From assembly GCA_029256185.1 (NCBI GenBank), contig JAQSYI010000035.1, positions 1 to 64,000 of the forward strand: 64,000 bases of DNA, in the 5' to 3' direction. Below the pieces are notes generated by a model that was not told the origin of the DNA, searched no databases, and saw only the letters and a program-made list of their open reading frames with translations. Made by a program: the position numbers and the translations under genes. This document shows, piece after piece, positions 1-8,903 of the stretch (position 1 is its first letter; each line of letters opens with the position of its first letter). The DNA is from Paenibacillaceae bacterium. GTDB lineage: Bacteria > Bacillota > Bacilli > Paenibacillales > NBRC-103111.

Positions 1-15
1 ACCCCGCTTACTCCT

Positions 16-208
16 AACGGAAATTTTTTCCGCTATCTCTGCAAATTCTTCATTTCTCGCCGATTTAGCGGAAATTTTTTCCGCTATCTCCTCCTGAACG
101 CCCCAAAACAGGCATTTGGACCTGGTTTTGAGGGAGTTAACGGAAATTTTTTCCGCTAATTCTCGGAAAATACCGAAAAACCTTCTGATAACAGAAATTT
201 TTTCCGTT
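16..208. repeat. Array of four palindromic intergenic repeats
   Basis: Four copies of a near-perfect palindrome, consensus AGCGGAAATTTTTTCCGCT (8-base arms around TTT), lie at 16-34, 67-85, 139-157 and 190-208. The last copy is degenerate in both arms (AACAGAAA/TTTCCGTT). Starts are 51, 72 and 51 bases apart, so the units are phased at about 50 bases. The sequence between them is not conserved, apart from TATCTC following the first two copies. The 63-codon reading frame over this array looks random. I see no gene in 1-354; the array lies downstream of the minus-strand operon that ends at 355. The function is unknown; a protein-binding array or a cruciform-forming element are both possible. 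Confidence 0.8.
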
Positions 209-304
209 AAGTTGTCCCATGCGCCTTATTGTGCAACTCCTTCAGCATTTGACCTACCGAGAAAGGGCTCTCTTCCTTCAGCAGGATATACTTTCTGGCG
301 TCTT

Positions 305-340
305 TAAACAAAAGAGCGCCACATATTCATAGGCGCCCTT
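305..340 (-). terminator. Rho-independent terminator of the dehydratase-like operon
   Basis: On the minus strand the arms GGGCGCC and GGCGCTC flank a short loop, and the stem is followed by CTTTTGTTT. It sits 15 bases downstream of the flavoprotein stop and would end the operon transcribed from about 9.8 kb. Confidence 0.75.
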
Positions 341-354
341 CTCATAATCACCTG

Positions 355-1856
355 TTACACCTTGCTATCCAAAGCCGCTTCTCTGCCTGCAATACGCCCG
401 CTGATGACGCATTCGCTTAAGTTGCCTCCCAGCAGATAGATATGCCCGAAGAAGGAACCCAGCTCCCCTACCGAATACAGGCCGGCAATCGGCTCTCCGT
501 AGGGGTCCAGCACCCGCTGCCGCTCATCATGCTCCGGTCCGCCCTGGGTGTTGGTGCAGATGGGCCAGACCTTCACAGCGTAGAAGGGTGCTGCAGCAAT
601 TTTGACAATCGTCCCGGGAGGGCGGTTGAAATCGTTGTCTTTGCCCTCATCCACCTGCCGGTTCCAGCGTTCCACCGTTTCTTTCACAGCCTCCGGCTCC
701 AGCTTCAAGGCCACGGCCAGTTCCTCAAGAGATCGTACTTCCCGATCCAGCCCCGTTCCACTTCCGCACTGTTGTCGCTGCTCCATTCATATTGGTGGTC
801 CGGGTGAGCGGACAGCGGGTTGGCGATTCTCCCCAGCTTGCGCCCTTCCTCATCGAAGATCATATAGGCCGGAATCCGGGAATATCCCGGAATATCCGGG
901 TCAAAGAATTGCAGCGGGCGGTGCATGGTATCCTGGGGGGCGGGATGATACTCATTCATGAACCGCTTGCCCGCCTGGTCCACCAATACCCAGGGCACCT
1001 TCCGGTTGTCATTGCGCACCCCTCCGGGAGCAATCCGGATGGCGGGCTCAAAGTCCGGGAATTTGAAGCCGTAGGAGCCGTGAATATGCCACATATGCCA
1101 CAGGGCCGCTCCCGCCTTCTGCGCCATCAGGACACCGTCGCCGGTATTGCCCGGATTGCCCATGGAGTAGACAGGTGTAGCCTCCAGATACTCCTTCTTC
1201 AGCTTCTCATTAAACTCGAAGCCGCCGGAAGCCAGAATCACGCCCTTACGGGCCCGAATTACAGCTGGCTTGCCCTCCAACTGTGCCTCCACCCCTATAA
1301 CAGCACCGCTCCCGTCTTGAACCAAACGCTTAACCGGGGAATTGTAATGCACCGGAATGCCCCGCTTCTCCACATTATCCGAGAGCAGCCGGATCAGCCG
1401 CTGGCCGTTGAGATTGCCGCCGGTGGAGCTCCAGTCATAACCCTCGAATCCGGGAATCTGCTGGACGAACACGGTATAGAAGGTATCTGCGCCGGGGAAC
1501 GGATATACACCCGCTCCACCTTGGGAAGGACGGACGGCGATCTTGGCCCCATCCGCTTCGGCCAGCTTCTGCAGATAATCCGGAAGCTCGTACAGGCCCT
1601 CCGCGAAGGTGCGGATACGCTGTTCATCCACCCTTCCCCCTTGGGTATGCGTCAGGTATGCGACTCCCGCCTCCACATCATGAACAGCCTTCAAAGCCCC
1701 TCCTGCCAGGATGGAGGAACCGCCGGGGCGTGACATCTTCTCCAGAATGATTACCTCAGCCCCGCTATCATAGGCGCTGACCGCAGACACCCCTCCCGAT
1801 GCACCGAATCCGACCACAATCACATCTGTTTCCAGCGTCCATTGAACTTCCGACAT
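355..1856 (-). pseudogene. Fumarate-reductase-like FAD flavoprotein, frameshifted
   Basis: The protein begins with a Rossmann FAD-binding motif (VVGFGASGGVSAVSA, about residues 14-28) and ends with GGNLSECVISGRIAGREA, the closing FAD motif of the fumarate reductase/succinate dehydrogenase flavoprotein family (FAD_binding_2). Relatives include urocanate reductase and 3-ketosteroid dehydrogenase. The family reduces or oxidises activated C-C double bonds. The reading frame breaks near 742-747: the first 375 or so residues run into a wrong frame after GWIGKY, and the rest continues in another frame from VRSLEELAVAL. A one-base deletion explains this, and joining the frames gives a normal length of about 500 residues. 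It is the last gene of the operon, with a GGAGAGGAG ribosome site before the start. A sequencing error cannot be excluded, but the copy as written is broken. The natural acceptor is unknown. Confidence 0.8.
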
Positions 1857-1967
1857 AGGTGAACCGCTCCTCTCCGTGATCTAATAAGAATGTCTCCGCA
1901 GGTTGTCCCAGCATTTCTTCCGTGAATTATACCGATATTTCAGCAAGTTATACGGGTCACTCACAGG

Positions 1968-3362
1968 CTATACGAGCATCTCCACAAAAGCACTGACTCT
2001 GTTGAGCAGTTGCTCCGACTGGGTCCCCTGAAATTCATGCTCAATAATCAGGGTCGGCACATTCGCCAGTTTCTTGATCTCATCACAGAGCATCCTGGCC
2101 ATCGCCGATTGGGTATTGCAGCCCCAATTGTAGAGGAACAACACGCCGTCAGCGCGGGAGGCCCGAATCTGCTCGGCCGTCCATCTGGCCCGTTCATATA
2201 CGCTCTGCTCATAAGGATAGGACAAAGTTGCCTTGGCCAGGTTGTAGAAGGGGTCCCCCGCTTCCTCCACCAGAGTGGAGATGTTGCTCCAGTGGTTATC
2301 GGTGCCGACAATGATGCCGCCGCCCTCTTCGATCCGGTAATCGCTCGGGAACACGCAGGAGCCGCAGACGAAAATCCGGGCCGGACGGTCCACCAGACCG
2401 TGACCCTTCACTCCGTTCTTAACGCGCTCTTCGATGAACCGTTTGCCTTCCTGCAGAACGCACAGGGATGCCTCCGGATCACCGTGAACCTCCATCCCGC
2501 CCATCTGCAGGATGGCTCTGCGGTCATTGCCGTTGGTGGGTGGTGTATCGGGTGACCACCACAATTCGGCGATCTCCCGGGATAAGCGCCGCCCCTGGTT
2601 ATGCAGCCTGATCTCCCGGCGCAATTCCTCCTCCGTGGTCTTCCGTCCGGTCAATTCATCGATGTTACGGATCAATCTGCGGATATTCTCGGCAAAATAT
2701 TCAATGGCCCATTCCTTATTCTTCTGGTCACCCAAAGGAAAGTCACCCAGGAACAGCTTCACATCCTTGCGTGTGCCGTGGCGGTGGGCCTCCAGGCTGT
2801 AGGAAACATCCGAACAACGCAGGCAGGAATACGGTGCAATCATATCTACAGGAAGATTCCCCTCCTGGATATATTCGTAACCTGCCGTGTTGCAGACCTC
2901 GAAGCTGATGGCACGCATGGCCTTCTCCTTCTGGTCATCACGGGCCACCTGGGACTGGGCCAGATTGAGCCCTTCCCGCCGGCCGTCGGCCCACAGATTG
3001 ACACTGTTGGGCCTCAGGGCAATAGCTCCGGCTGCATAATAAGGATCAACACTTTGTCCACCCTGCACGAATACCACAGGTACTCCCCGCTCCTTGGCTT
3101 TTTGCATCCGGTCGTTGAAGGTCAGGATCAGATACTCGTTCTTGATGGAAAAGGGGAGGGCCGTGTCACCCGATATCCGGTTGCGGTTGTAACGGCCGTT
3201 GTCGAATGCATAGGGATAACGGCGTGGAGCCTCTTTGGTAAGAAACTCCCAGATTTCCTCCGCCGATACCCGGCTCCCATCGCGAAACACAATTCCATCC
3301 GTACGGACAAAGGCTTCGCGGGCTGACTCGGGATATTGAAAAAGCTCTTGTTGAACTGCCAT
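1968..3362 (-). CDS. 2-hydroxyacyl-CoA dehydratase/benzoyl-CoA reductase D-subunit paralogue 2
   Basis: A 464-residue member of the HgdB/BcrB/BcrC family (2-hydroxyacyl-CoA dehydratase D component), which carries a cysteine-ligated [4Fe-4S] cluster and receives high-energy electrons from an ASKHA-type activator. Visible cysteine motifs are EVCNTAGYE, SCLRCSDVSY, FVCGSCVFPSDY and NWGCNTQS. The second and fourth fall where the family has its cluster ligands. It is the same length as, and clearly collinear with, the protein at 4593-5987 (I judge well over two thirds identical by eye), so it is a tandem duplicate separated by the substrate-binding protein gene. The substrate is unknown, and no CoA ligase or CoA transferase gene is nearby. 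The two copies may form a heteromeric enzyme or have diverged in substrate. Confidence 0.85.
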   Translation of the reverse strand: MAVQQELFQYPESAREAFVRTDGIVFRDGSRVSAEEIWEFLTKEAPRRYPYAFDNGRYNRNRISGDTALPFSIKNEYLILTFNDRMQKAKERGVPVVFVQGGQSVDPYYAAGAIALRPNSVNLWADGRREGLNLAQSQVARDDQKEKAMRAISFEVCNTAGYEYIQEGNLPVDMIAPYSCLRCSDVSYSLEAHRHGTRKDVKLFLGDFPLGDQKNKEWAIEYFAENIRRLIRNIDELTGRKTTEEELRREIRLHNQGRRLSREIAELWWSPDTPPTNGNDRRAILQMGGMEVHGDPEASLCVLQEGKRFIEERVKNGVKGHGLVDRPARIFVCGSCVFPSDYRIEEGGGIIVGTDNHWSNISTLVEEAGDPFYNLAKATLSYPYEQSVYERARWTAEQIRASRADGVLFLYNWGCNTQSAMARMLCDEIKKLANVPTLIIEHEFQGTQSEQLLNRVSAFVEMLV

Positions 3363-3456
3363 GTGGTGCCTCCCTTAAACGGTTTGCTCATGCAATGCCG
3401 CTCTCTCGTGCTTGTTCTTGCCAATTTCTCATGCTTGTTGTTGCCAGTTGGCCTTA

Positions 3457-4518
3457 TTATTCCAGAAAGCTGGAATCAATCCAGGTTTTGGGGTCAAACG
3501 TGACGCTTTTATCGATTTCCCCCATCTCCTGAATAATTTTCACCGCATTGGCCGTACCGGCTGTATTCACCTTGAAGCTCAGATCCCATTGGGCAATATC
3601 CGCCTTGTAGAATTCACGGATTACCTTCTCGTCCATTTTCACCAGCTTGCTGCCCTTGGCTACCAATTCCTCGAAGTGGTCCCGGGCGTACTCATGGGAT
3701 TCCCGGCTGGCCTTCAGGAAATTGCGGACCGCCTCGGGATGCTTGTCGATGAAATCCGTGGTGGCGAATACGTAGCTGTGCTGGTAGTCACCGTACACAT
3801 TGGCAGCCTTCTCCAGAACAGTGCCGATTCCGTCGGCAACCAGCCGGGAAACTACAGGCTCGCTGGTTTCCACCGCATCGGTTTTGCCGGTCTGCAGAAT
3901 CATGTACTCATCTGCGCCACCTGTTGCTACAACCTTCAGATCGCTTTCCTTCATGCCGTTATGCTCCAGGATCTTCACCAGGGACTGGTGGTTGCCGCCG
4001 CCGAACGCGCCTGTAGCCACTGTCTTGCCCTTCAGCTCCTGAACGGAAGAGATGCCCTTGCCGGCTACCAGATAGAACGGATTTTCCTTGATCGGTGGGG
4101 AAGCTACAATTTTCATGCCCACCCCTTTGGAGATGCCTGTCAGAATGGGAGTGCCGTACGAGCCCATATCCACCTGCCCGCTGACAACACCGGCCGTCGC
4201 CTCCGCTCCCCCCTTGGTAAAGTTGACAATCTGCAGGTCTATGCCGTATTTGCTGAATATCCCCTGCTCGATTCCCAGTTGATGATAAGCCGAGGCCAGT
4301 CCTACCGCCAGATTGGCAAAACGGATTTTGACCGTCTCCTTGGGCTTGCTGCTTTCTGCCGCTGGTGAAGCTCCTGCCGCAGCGTTAACCGGAGTGTTAA
4401 CCGGAGGATTATTCTGAGCCTTTTCCTGGCCGCCGCAGCCCGCCATCACCCCAATCATCGAAACTGCCAGCAGTATCGTCATCATTCGTTTTGAGCCTGC
4501 ACCTGTTCTCCTCATCAT
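3457..4518 (-). CDS. NMT1/SsuA-type substrate-binding lipoprotein of ABC importer
   Basis: A 353-residue extracytoplasmic binding protein. A basic N-terminus and hydrophobic stretch end in the lipobox VMAGC (Cys28), followed by a Pro/Ala-rich linker and a two-lobed periplasmic-binding fold. The segment VKIRFANLAVGLASAYHQLGIEQGIF is broken up here as VKIRFANLAVG and AYHQLGIEQGIF; together with GVVSGQVDMGSYG it is typical of the NMT1/SsuA/TauA family, which binds nitrate, sulfonates, taurine, thiamine precursors or aromatic acids. It belongs with the permease (8043-8903) and ATPase (8893-9741) upstream in the same operon. Placing it between the two dehydratase-like subunit genes suggests that the imported compound is the substrate of the reductase system. 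The ligand cannot be read from the sequence. Confidence 0.88.
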   Translation of the reverse strand: MMRRTGAGSKRMMTILLAVSMIGVMAGCGGQEKAQNNPPVNTPVNAAAGASPAAESSKPKETVKIRFANLAVGLASAYHQLGIEQGIFSKYGIDLQIVNFTKGGAEATAGVVSGQVDMGSYGTPILTGISKGVGMKIVASPPIKENPFYLVAGKGISSVQELKGKTVATGAFGGGNHQSLVKILEHNGMKESDLKVVATGGADEYMILQTGKTDAVETSEPVVSRLVADGIGTVLEKAANVYGDYQHSYVFATTDFIDKHPEAVRNFLKASRESHEYARDHFEELVAKGSKLVKMDEKVIREFYKADIAQWDLSFKVNTAGTANAVKIIQEMGEIDKSVTFDPKTWIDSSFLE

Positions 4519-4592
4519 CTCACCATTCCTTTCTACATTCTTTGAAAAGTACCATCACTGTTAATTTCGTTCCATAACTATAGTAGAGAGCT

Positions 4593-5987
4593 TCAGCCCA
4601 GCATTTCAATAAAAGCGTTGATCCGGTTCTGCAGCTGCTCCGATTGTGTACCGCCGAACTCATGCTCGATAATCAGCGTGGGCAGCCCCGTCTCCTTCTT
4701 GATCTCGTCAACAAGAGCCCGGGCGATAGCCGATTGGGTGTTGCAGCCCCAGTTATACAAGAACAGAACACCGTCCGCGCGGGATTGGCGGATCTGCTCC
4801 ACTGTCCAACGGGCCCGCTCCTTCAACGGCTGTTCATAAGGATAGGACAGAATGGCCTTGGACAGGTTGTAGAAGGGATCTCCCTCCTCCTCCACAAGGG
4901 TGGTGATGTCGCTCCAATGGTTGTCGTTGCCCACAATAATCCCGCCGGATTCCTCTGCACGGTATTCATTGGGAAACACACAGGAGCCGCAGACGAAAAT
5001 CCGGGCCGGACGGTCAGGCACCCCGGTACCTGCCACCTTGTTCCTGACCCGCCAGGCAATGGTATCCCGGGCCTCCTGCATCACGCTTAGGGTAGCCGCA
5101 GGGTCCCCATGCAGCTCCATCCCGCCCAACTGGAACAAATCACGCCGGTCCTTGCCATTGGTCGGGGGAACCTCCGCCGACCACCACAGATCGGCGATTT
5201 CCACCGCCAGTCTCCTTCCCGCATTATGCAGCCGGATTTCCTGGCGAAGCTGCTCTGCGGTAGTCGTTCTGCCTGTCAGCTCATCAATGCTGGCAATCAG
5301 CCGTTTGATGTTGGCAGCGAAGTATTCGATGGCCCATTCCTTGTCACGCTGATGATCCAGGGGATAATCCGCCAGGAACAGCTTCACATCCTTGCGCTTG
5401 CCGTGCCGGTGCGCCTCCAGTCCGTAAGACACATCGGAGCAGCGCAGGCAGGAATACGGTGCAATCATGTCTACGGGCAGGGTTCCCTCCTGGATATGCT
5501 CATAGCCTGCCGTATTGCAGGCCTCGAAGCTGATGGCCCGGTATGCCTTCTCCTTCTCATCGGCACGCTTGACCTCCTCCTGGGAGAGGTTAAGTCCCCG
5601 CTCCTTCTTTCTGGCCCACATGTTGGTGCTGGCCGGCCGCAAGGCAATGGCCCCGGCAGCGTAGTACGGATCCACGCTTTGTCCACCCTGGACGAAAACC
5701 ACCGGCACTCCCTGCTCCTTGGCCCGGGTCATCCGGTCATCCATGGTCATAAGCAGGTAATTATGCTTTAGTGAAAAGGGCAAGCCGGTGTCCGGCGAGA
5801 TCCGCCGGCCGTAATAGCTGCTGGCATCATACGCATTGGGATACCGGACAGGCCCCTCCTCCGTAAGGAATCTCCAGATTTCCTCCGCTTCCGCCCGGCT
5901 TCCATCGCGGAATAGGATGGGGGCAGTCTTCAGGAATTCTTCCGAAACCGCCTCCGGATACCGGAACTGTCTGCTGGCTATGCTCAT
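4593..5987 (-). CDS. 2-hydroxyacyl-CoA dehydratase/benzoyl-CoA reductase D-subunit paralogue 1
   Basis: A 464-residue iron-sulfur subunit of the HgdB/BcrC family. Cysteines are at 157 (EACNTAGYE), 180 and 183 (SCLRCSDVSY), 333 and 336 (VCGSCVF) and 415 (NWGCNTQS). Cys183 and Cys415 lie at the places of conserved cluster ligands in the family. The ATG overlaps the stop of the upstream HgdB-like gene by four bases (ATGA), so the two are translationally coupled and likely form the D-component heterodimer. In the family the enzyme makes a ketyl radical using electrons delivered with ATP hydrolysis by the activator. The substrate here is unknown, and CoA handling is not supported by any neighbour. 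Confidence 0.87.
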   Translation of the reverse strand: MSIASRQFRYPEAVSEEFLKTAPILFRDGSRAEAEEIWRFLTEEGPVRYPNAYDASSYYGRRISPDTGLPFSLKHNYLLMTMDDRMTRAKEQGVPVVFVQGGQSVDPYYAAGAIALRPASTNMWARKKERGLNLSQEEVKRADEKEKAYRAISFEACNTAGYEHIQEGTLPVDMIAPYSCLRCSDVSYGLEAHRHGKRKDVKLFLADYPLDHQRDKEWAIEYFAANIKRLIASIDELTGRTTTAEQLRQEIRLHNAGRRLAVEIADLWWSAEVPPTNGKDRRDLFQLGGMELHGDPAATLSVMQEARDTIAWRVRNKVAGTGVPDRPARIFVCGSCVFPNEYRAEESGGIIVGNDNHWSDITTLVEEEGDPFYNLSKAILSYPYEQPLKERARWTVEQIRQSRADGVLFLYNWGCNTQSAIARALVDEIKKETGLPTLIIEHEFGGTQSEQLQNRINAFIEMLG

Positions 5988-7171
5988 TTCGCCACCGCCT
6001 CCAGATTCTTGTTCTTGATCATCTCCACGAAAGCCTCTACGCGGGTCCGTACTGCTTCATAATCCGATCCGGCGTATTCCGTATGAATTTCCAGCAGAGG
6101 CACTCCCTCGGTGGCCAGCACATCCTTGGTTTCCTTGGCCTTAAAGGTGTATGGATCGCAGTAGCGGAGGGTATGGTAGATAACGCCATGGGCCTTGTAT
6201 TTACTTACCAGCTCCTTCAGGCGCTTAATCCGTTTGTCGGTCTCAAGCTCCAGATAAGGAAGGGCGCCATGGGGCGTGCGGTTGATATAGGCCAACGCCA
6301 CACCTGCAATTGTATTCTCCTCAACGCGGACATCCAGGTATGGAATCAGTCCCGACCAGAGATCGTCTCCCACAATCCGGCCGCCTACGGCATGGATAAT
6401 GCTGATCAGCTTCTTGTCTCCCGGAGGTATGACGCTTCCCGAGATGAAGATGCGGGCCTCATCCTCATTAGCCTCCACCTGGGCGCTGCCTTGCCCTTTC
6501 TCCAGTTCTTCCAGCAAACTCTCCAGCAGGTCAGTGTACTCCTTGCGGTCCAGCACATAACCCGCGTGGATAATATCGTAAGTCTCCTCCCAGGAGATGA
6601 ATTGCTCCCGGGTGGCCTGATAATCATACAGCTTGACGATGGCGCTGCGGGTACGGTTGTACAGCTGTATCGTCTCCGCCAGCTTTGCCTGATCCAGCTT
6701 CGTTCCGGACAGCTCCTCCAGACGACTGACGAAATATTCCACTTCCTTGGTAAAATAAACCTGGGCCTCCGGCCAATAGAAGTTCCGGGGAACACCCAGA
6801 ATGACCACTTCTTTATTGAAATAGTATTGGAGAATCTCCGCCGTTCTGTAAGTTTGCAGACAAGTGGCGTCGAAGGCCAGGAAATCCGTGTTTTGGACAA
6901 ACGGGTCCTTATTCTCGGCAAATAACCCGACGGTTTCCCGGACGAACACGCAATTTTTGGTAGAAATGTATCTGGCCCCAATCTCCACCAGCCGGTCGTC
7001 GCCTCCCGCACCGATACGGACAGGAATCAGGTCCAGCGCATAGATTAACTCCTCGGGCAGATTATACCCCTGCCAGCCGACTACCTTCTTCCCCTGCTGC
7101 CTGGCCGCCGCCAATTCCTCCGGGCGCTCTTCCACACGCTTGCGAATCTGCTTTACCGCTTGCAGCGTCAT
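5984..7171 (-). CDS. HgdB/BcrB-like iron-sulfur subunit
   Basis: A 395-residue 2-hydroxyacyl-CoA dehydratase family subunit. I start it at ATG 7171, one base after the upstream activator stop, with GAGGGGG in front; the longer open frame reads back through the activator gene. Three cysteines match the family's cluster ligands: Cys74 (TKNCVFVRET, cf. CPFAR), Cys104 (DATCLQTYRT, cf. TTCDGKKK) and Cys338 (LRYCDPYTF, cf. KFCDP). It is the shorter partner of the 464-residue subunits downstream. Electrons are expected to come from the activator encoded just upstream (7173-7970). Confidence 0.88.
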   Translation of the reverse strand: MTLQAVKQIRKRVEERPEELAAARQQGKKVVGWQGYNLPEELIYALDLIPVRIGAGGDDRLVEIGARYISTKNCVFVRETVGLFAENKDPFVQNTDFLAFDATCLQTYRTAEILQYYFNKEVVILGVPRNFYWPEAQVYFTKEVEYFVSRLEELSGTKLDQAKLAETIQLYNRTRSAIVKLYDYQATREQFISWEETYDIIHAGYVLDRKEYTDLLESLLEELEKGQGSAQVEANEDEARIFISGSVIPPGDKKLISIIHAVGGRIVGDDLWSGLIPYLDVRVEENTIAGVALAYINRTPHGALPYLELETDKRIKRLKELVSKYKAHGVIYHTLRYCDPYTFKAKETKDVLATEGVPLLEIHTEYAGSDYEAVRTRVEAFVEMIKNKNLEAVAK

Positions 7172-7172
7172 C

Positions 7173-7970
7173 TCACTTCCCCCTCTTCCAGGTGTTCTCG
7201 GCAATAACGGCGGCACCGATGGCGCCGGCCAGCTGCGGGTCCTTGCGCGGTTCCACAATCTTCACCTTCAGAGCATCCTCCAGCGCCTTGCGCATGCCCA
7301 CATTCTTGGCCACTCCTCCGGAGAAGAACACATCATTCTGCATGCCCACCCGGGAGAACATCCCGCCGACCCGGTTGGCAATGGCGTGATGGATGCCGAT
7401 GATAATATTCTCCGGCTTCTCGCCCCTGGCCAGCAGGGATACGGTTTCGCTCTCGGCGAATACGGTGCAGGTGCTGCTCACCGGCAGCACCTCCGTGGCC
7501 CGCAAGGACAAGGGCCCCAGTTCCTCCAGCGGCACCTTGAACACATTGGCCATCACCTCCAGGAACCTCCCCGTACCGGCGGCGCACTTGTCATTCATGG
7601 CAAAGTCGGCCACATTCCCGTCCTCATCCAGCCGGATGGCCTTGCAGTCCTGGCCGCCCATATCGATGATGGTCTTGGTCTGCGGATGAATATAATGGGC
7701 GCCCTTGGCATGGCAGGTAATTTCGGTTACCGTTTTATTGGCATAAGGTGCGGAGATGCGTCCGTATCCGGTAGCGACCACATAAGCCAGATCCTCCTGG
7801 GTAAGCCCCGCATTATCCAGAGCCGCATTCAATCCGTTGCGGCCGTTTTCCTCGGTATTAATGCCGGTACGGATAATCGCCGAACCCACAATCTCTCCGT
7901 CCACCAGTACGACTGCTTTCGTTCCCAGTGAACCTACGTCAACACCTGCAAATGCTGTTCCATTAGCCAT
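7173..7970 (-). CDS. BcrA/BadF/HgdC-type ATPase activator
   Basis: A 265-residue ASKHA-fold ATPase. It shows the phosphate-binding GVDVGSLGTKAV (residues 9-20), DMGGQDCKA (103-111) and the cluster-binding cysteines Cys129 (NDKCAAGTGRF) and Cys168 (SSTCTVFAES). In this family the two cysteines from each monomer hold one [4Fe-4S] cluster at the homodimer interface, and ATP hydrolysis drives a low-potential electron into the dehydratase or reductase. I chose ATG 7970 (MANGTAFAG) with AGGAGAGAACAGG upstream over an earlier in-frame ATG. The gene abuts its partner subunit, which makes a complete activator plus component D set. Confidence 0.92.
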   Translation of the reverse strand: MANGTAFAGVDVGSLGTKAVVLVDGEIVGSAIIRTGINTEENGRNGLNAALDNAGLTQEDLAYVVATGYGRISAPYANKTVTEITCHAKGAHYIHPQTKTIIDMGGQDCKAIRLDEDGNVADFAMNDKCAAGTGRFLEVMANVFKVPLEELGPLSLRATEVLPVSSTCTVFAESETVSLLARGEKPENIIIGIHHAIANRVGGMFSRVGMQNDVFFSGGVAKNVGMRKALEDALKVKIVEPRKDPQLAGAIGAAVIAENTWKRGK

Positions 7971-8042
7971 ATCCTGTTCTCTCCTTTGTCTGGTCATGCT
8001 CTATATTGCAACGGGAGTAGACTCCTCGCCAGCAACTTGGCT

Positions 8043-8903
8043 CTATTCTTCATTGCCCCGCCAGCGGTCAAAATGCTGGTTAATCCGATTCAGCGCCCTA
8101 TCCATTACAATGCCCGCTGCTGCAATGACAATCACGCAGACGAATACCTTATCCGTCTGGAAGGTGGCGCCTGCATACTGGATCAGATACCCCAGGCCCT
8201 CTGCTCCCCCGAACACCTCGGCACCCACCACCCCCAGCAGAGCGCGGCCGGTAGCCAGGCGCAGACCGGTAACAAGGAAGGGCACCGACTGCGGCAGGGC
8301 AATTGTGAAGAAAACCTGTCGCCGGTTGGCCCCATAGGCAACCGCGACTCTCGTCAGGTCCTTATCCAGATTGGACATGGCGGTTTGCATATTGATAATA
8401 AGCGGGAACACCGCGCTTAAGAACACCAGCGCCAGCTTGGACCCTAATCCCAGGCCAAACCAGATGATGAACAAGGGCATCAGGGCGATGCGCGGTGTAG
8501 TATAAAAGGCGGCTACCAGCGGTCCGAAGGCAAGTCTTAGCTTCTTGAACCACCCCATGAGAATTCCTGCGGGAATACCTACTCCGGCTGCCATTAAATA
8601 GCCGATGATAAAGATCTGCCCGCTGGCCCGGATGTGAATCCAGAGAGAGCCGTCCTGAACCAGCTCCCAGCCGGTCTTGGCAATCAGCGAGGGGGAACTG
8701 GAGAACATGGGATTGATCCAGCCTGCAGCGGCGGCCGCCTCCCATAGGGCCAACAGCAAGACAATCACCCCGCCTCCCCACAGGAAGCTCTCCGCCGTCC
8801 CCTTGGCTCTCCGGTTCAGCCGGGAGCTTCCGGCCTTAACAGGAGGAAGCTTCTTTCGCTCCCTGCGCTCCGCCGGAGGAGCTAGAATCGCCTCAGATTT
8901 CAT
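8043..8903 (-). CDS. SsuC/TauC-type ABC permease
   Basis: A 286-residue inner-membrane permease of the binding-protein-dependent family with about six hydrophobic segments. The EAA-like loop is VAVAYGANRRQVFFTIALPQ, close to the SsuC/TauC/NrtB pattern. The start at ATG 8903 overlaps the ATPase stop by 11 bases, with GAGGAACC upstream; the longer frame lies inside the ATPase gene. An extended basic N-terminus of about 50 residues precedes the first membrane segment. It works with the ATPase at 8893-9741 and the lipoprotein at 3457-4518. Confidence 0.9.
   Translation of the reverse strand: MKSEAILAPPAERRERKKLPPVKAGSSRLNRRAKGTAESFLWGGGVIVLLLALWEAAAAAGWINPMFSSSPSLIAKTGWELVQDGSLWIHIRASGQIFIIGYLMAAGVGIPAGILMGWFKKLRLAFGPLVAAFYTTPRIALMPLFIIWFGLGLGSKLALVFLSAVFPLIINMQTAMSNLDKDLTRVAVAYGANRRQVFFTIALPQSVPFLVTGLRLATGRALLGVVGAEVFGGAEGLGYLIQYAGATFQTDKVFVCVIVIAAAGIVMDRALNRINQHFDRWRGNEE

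Noticed and set aside
116..307. A 63-codon reading frame on the plus strand
   Set aside because: It is made of the palindromic repeats and lacks a ribosome site or protein-like composition.
705..786. Programmed frameshift in the flavoprotein gene
   Set aside because: No slippery heptamer is visible at the break, and family members are not known to use one; simple mutation or error is more likely.
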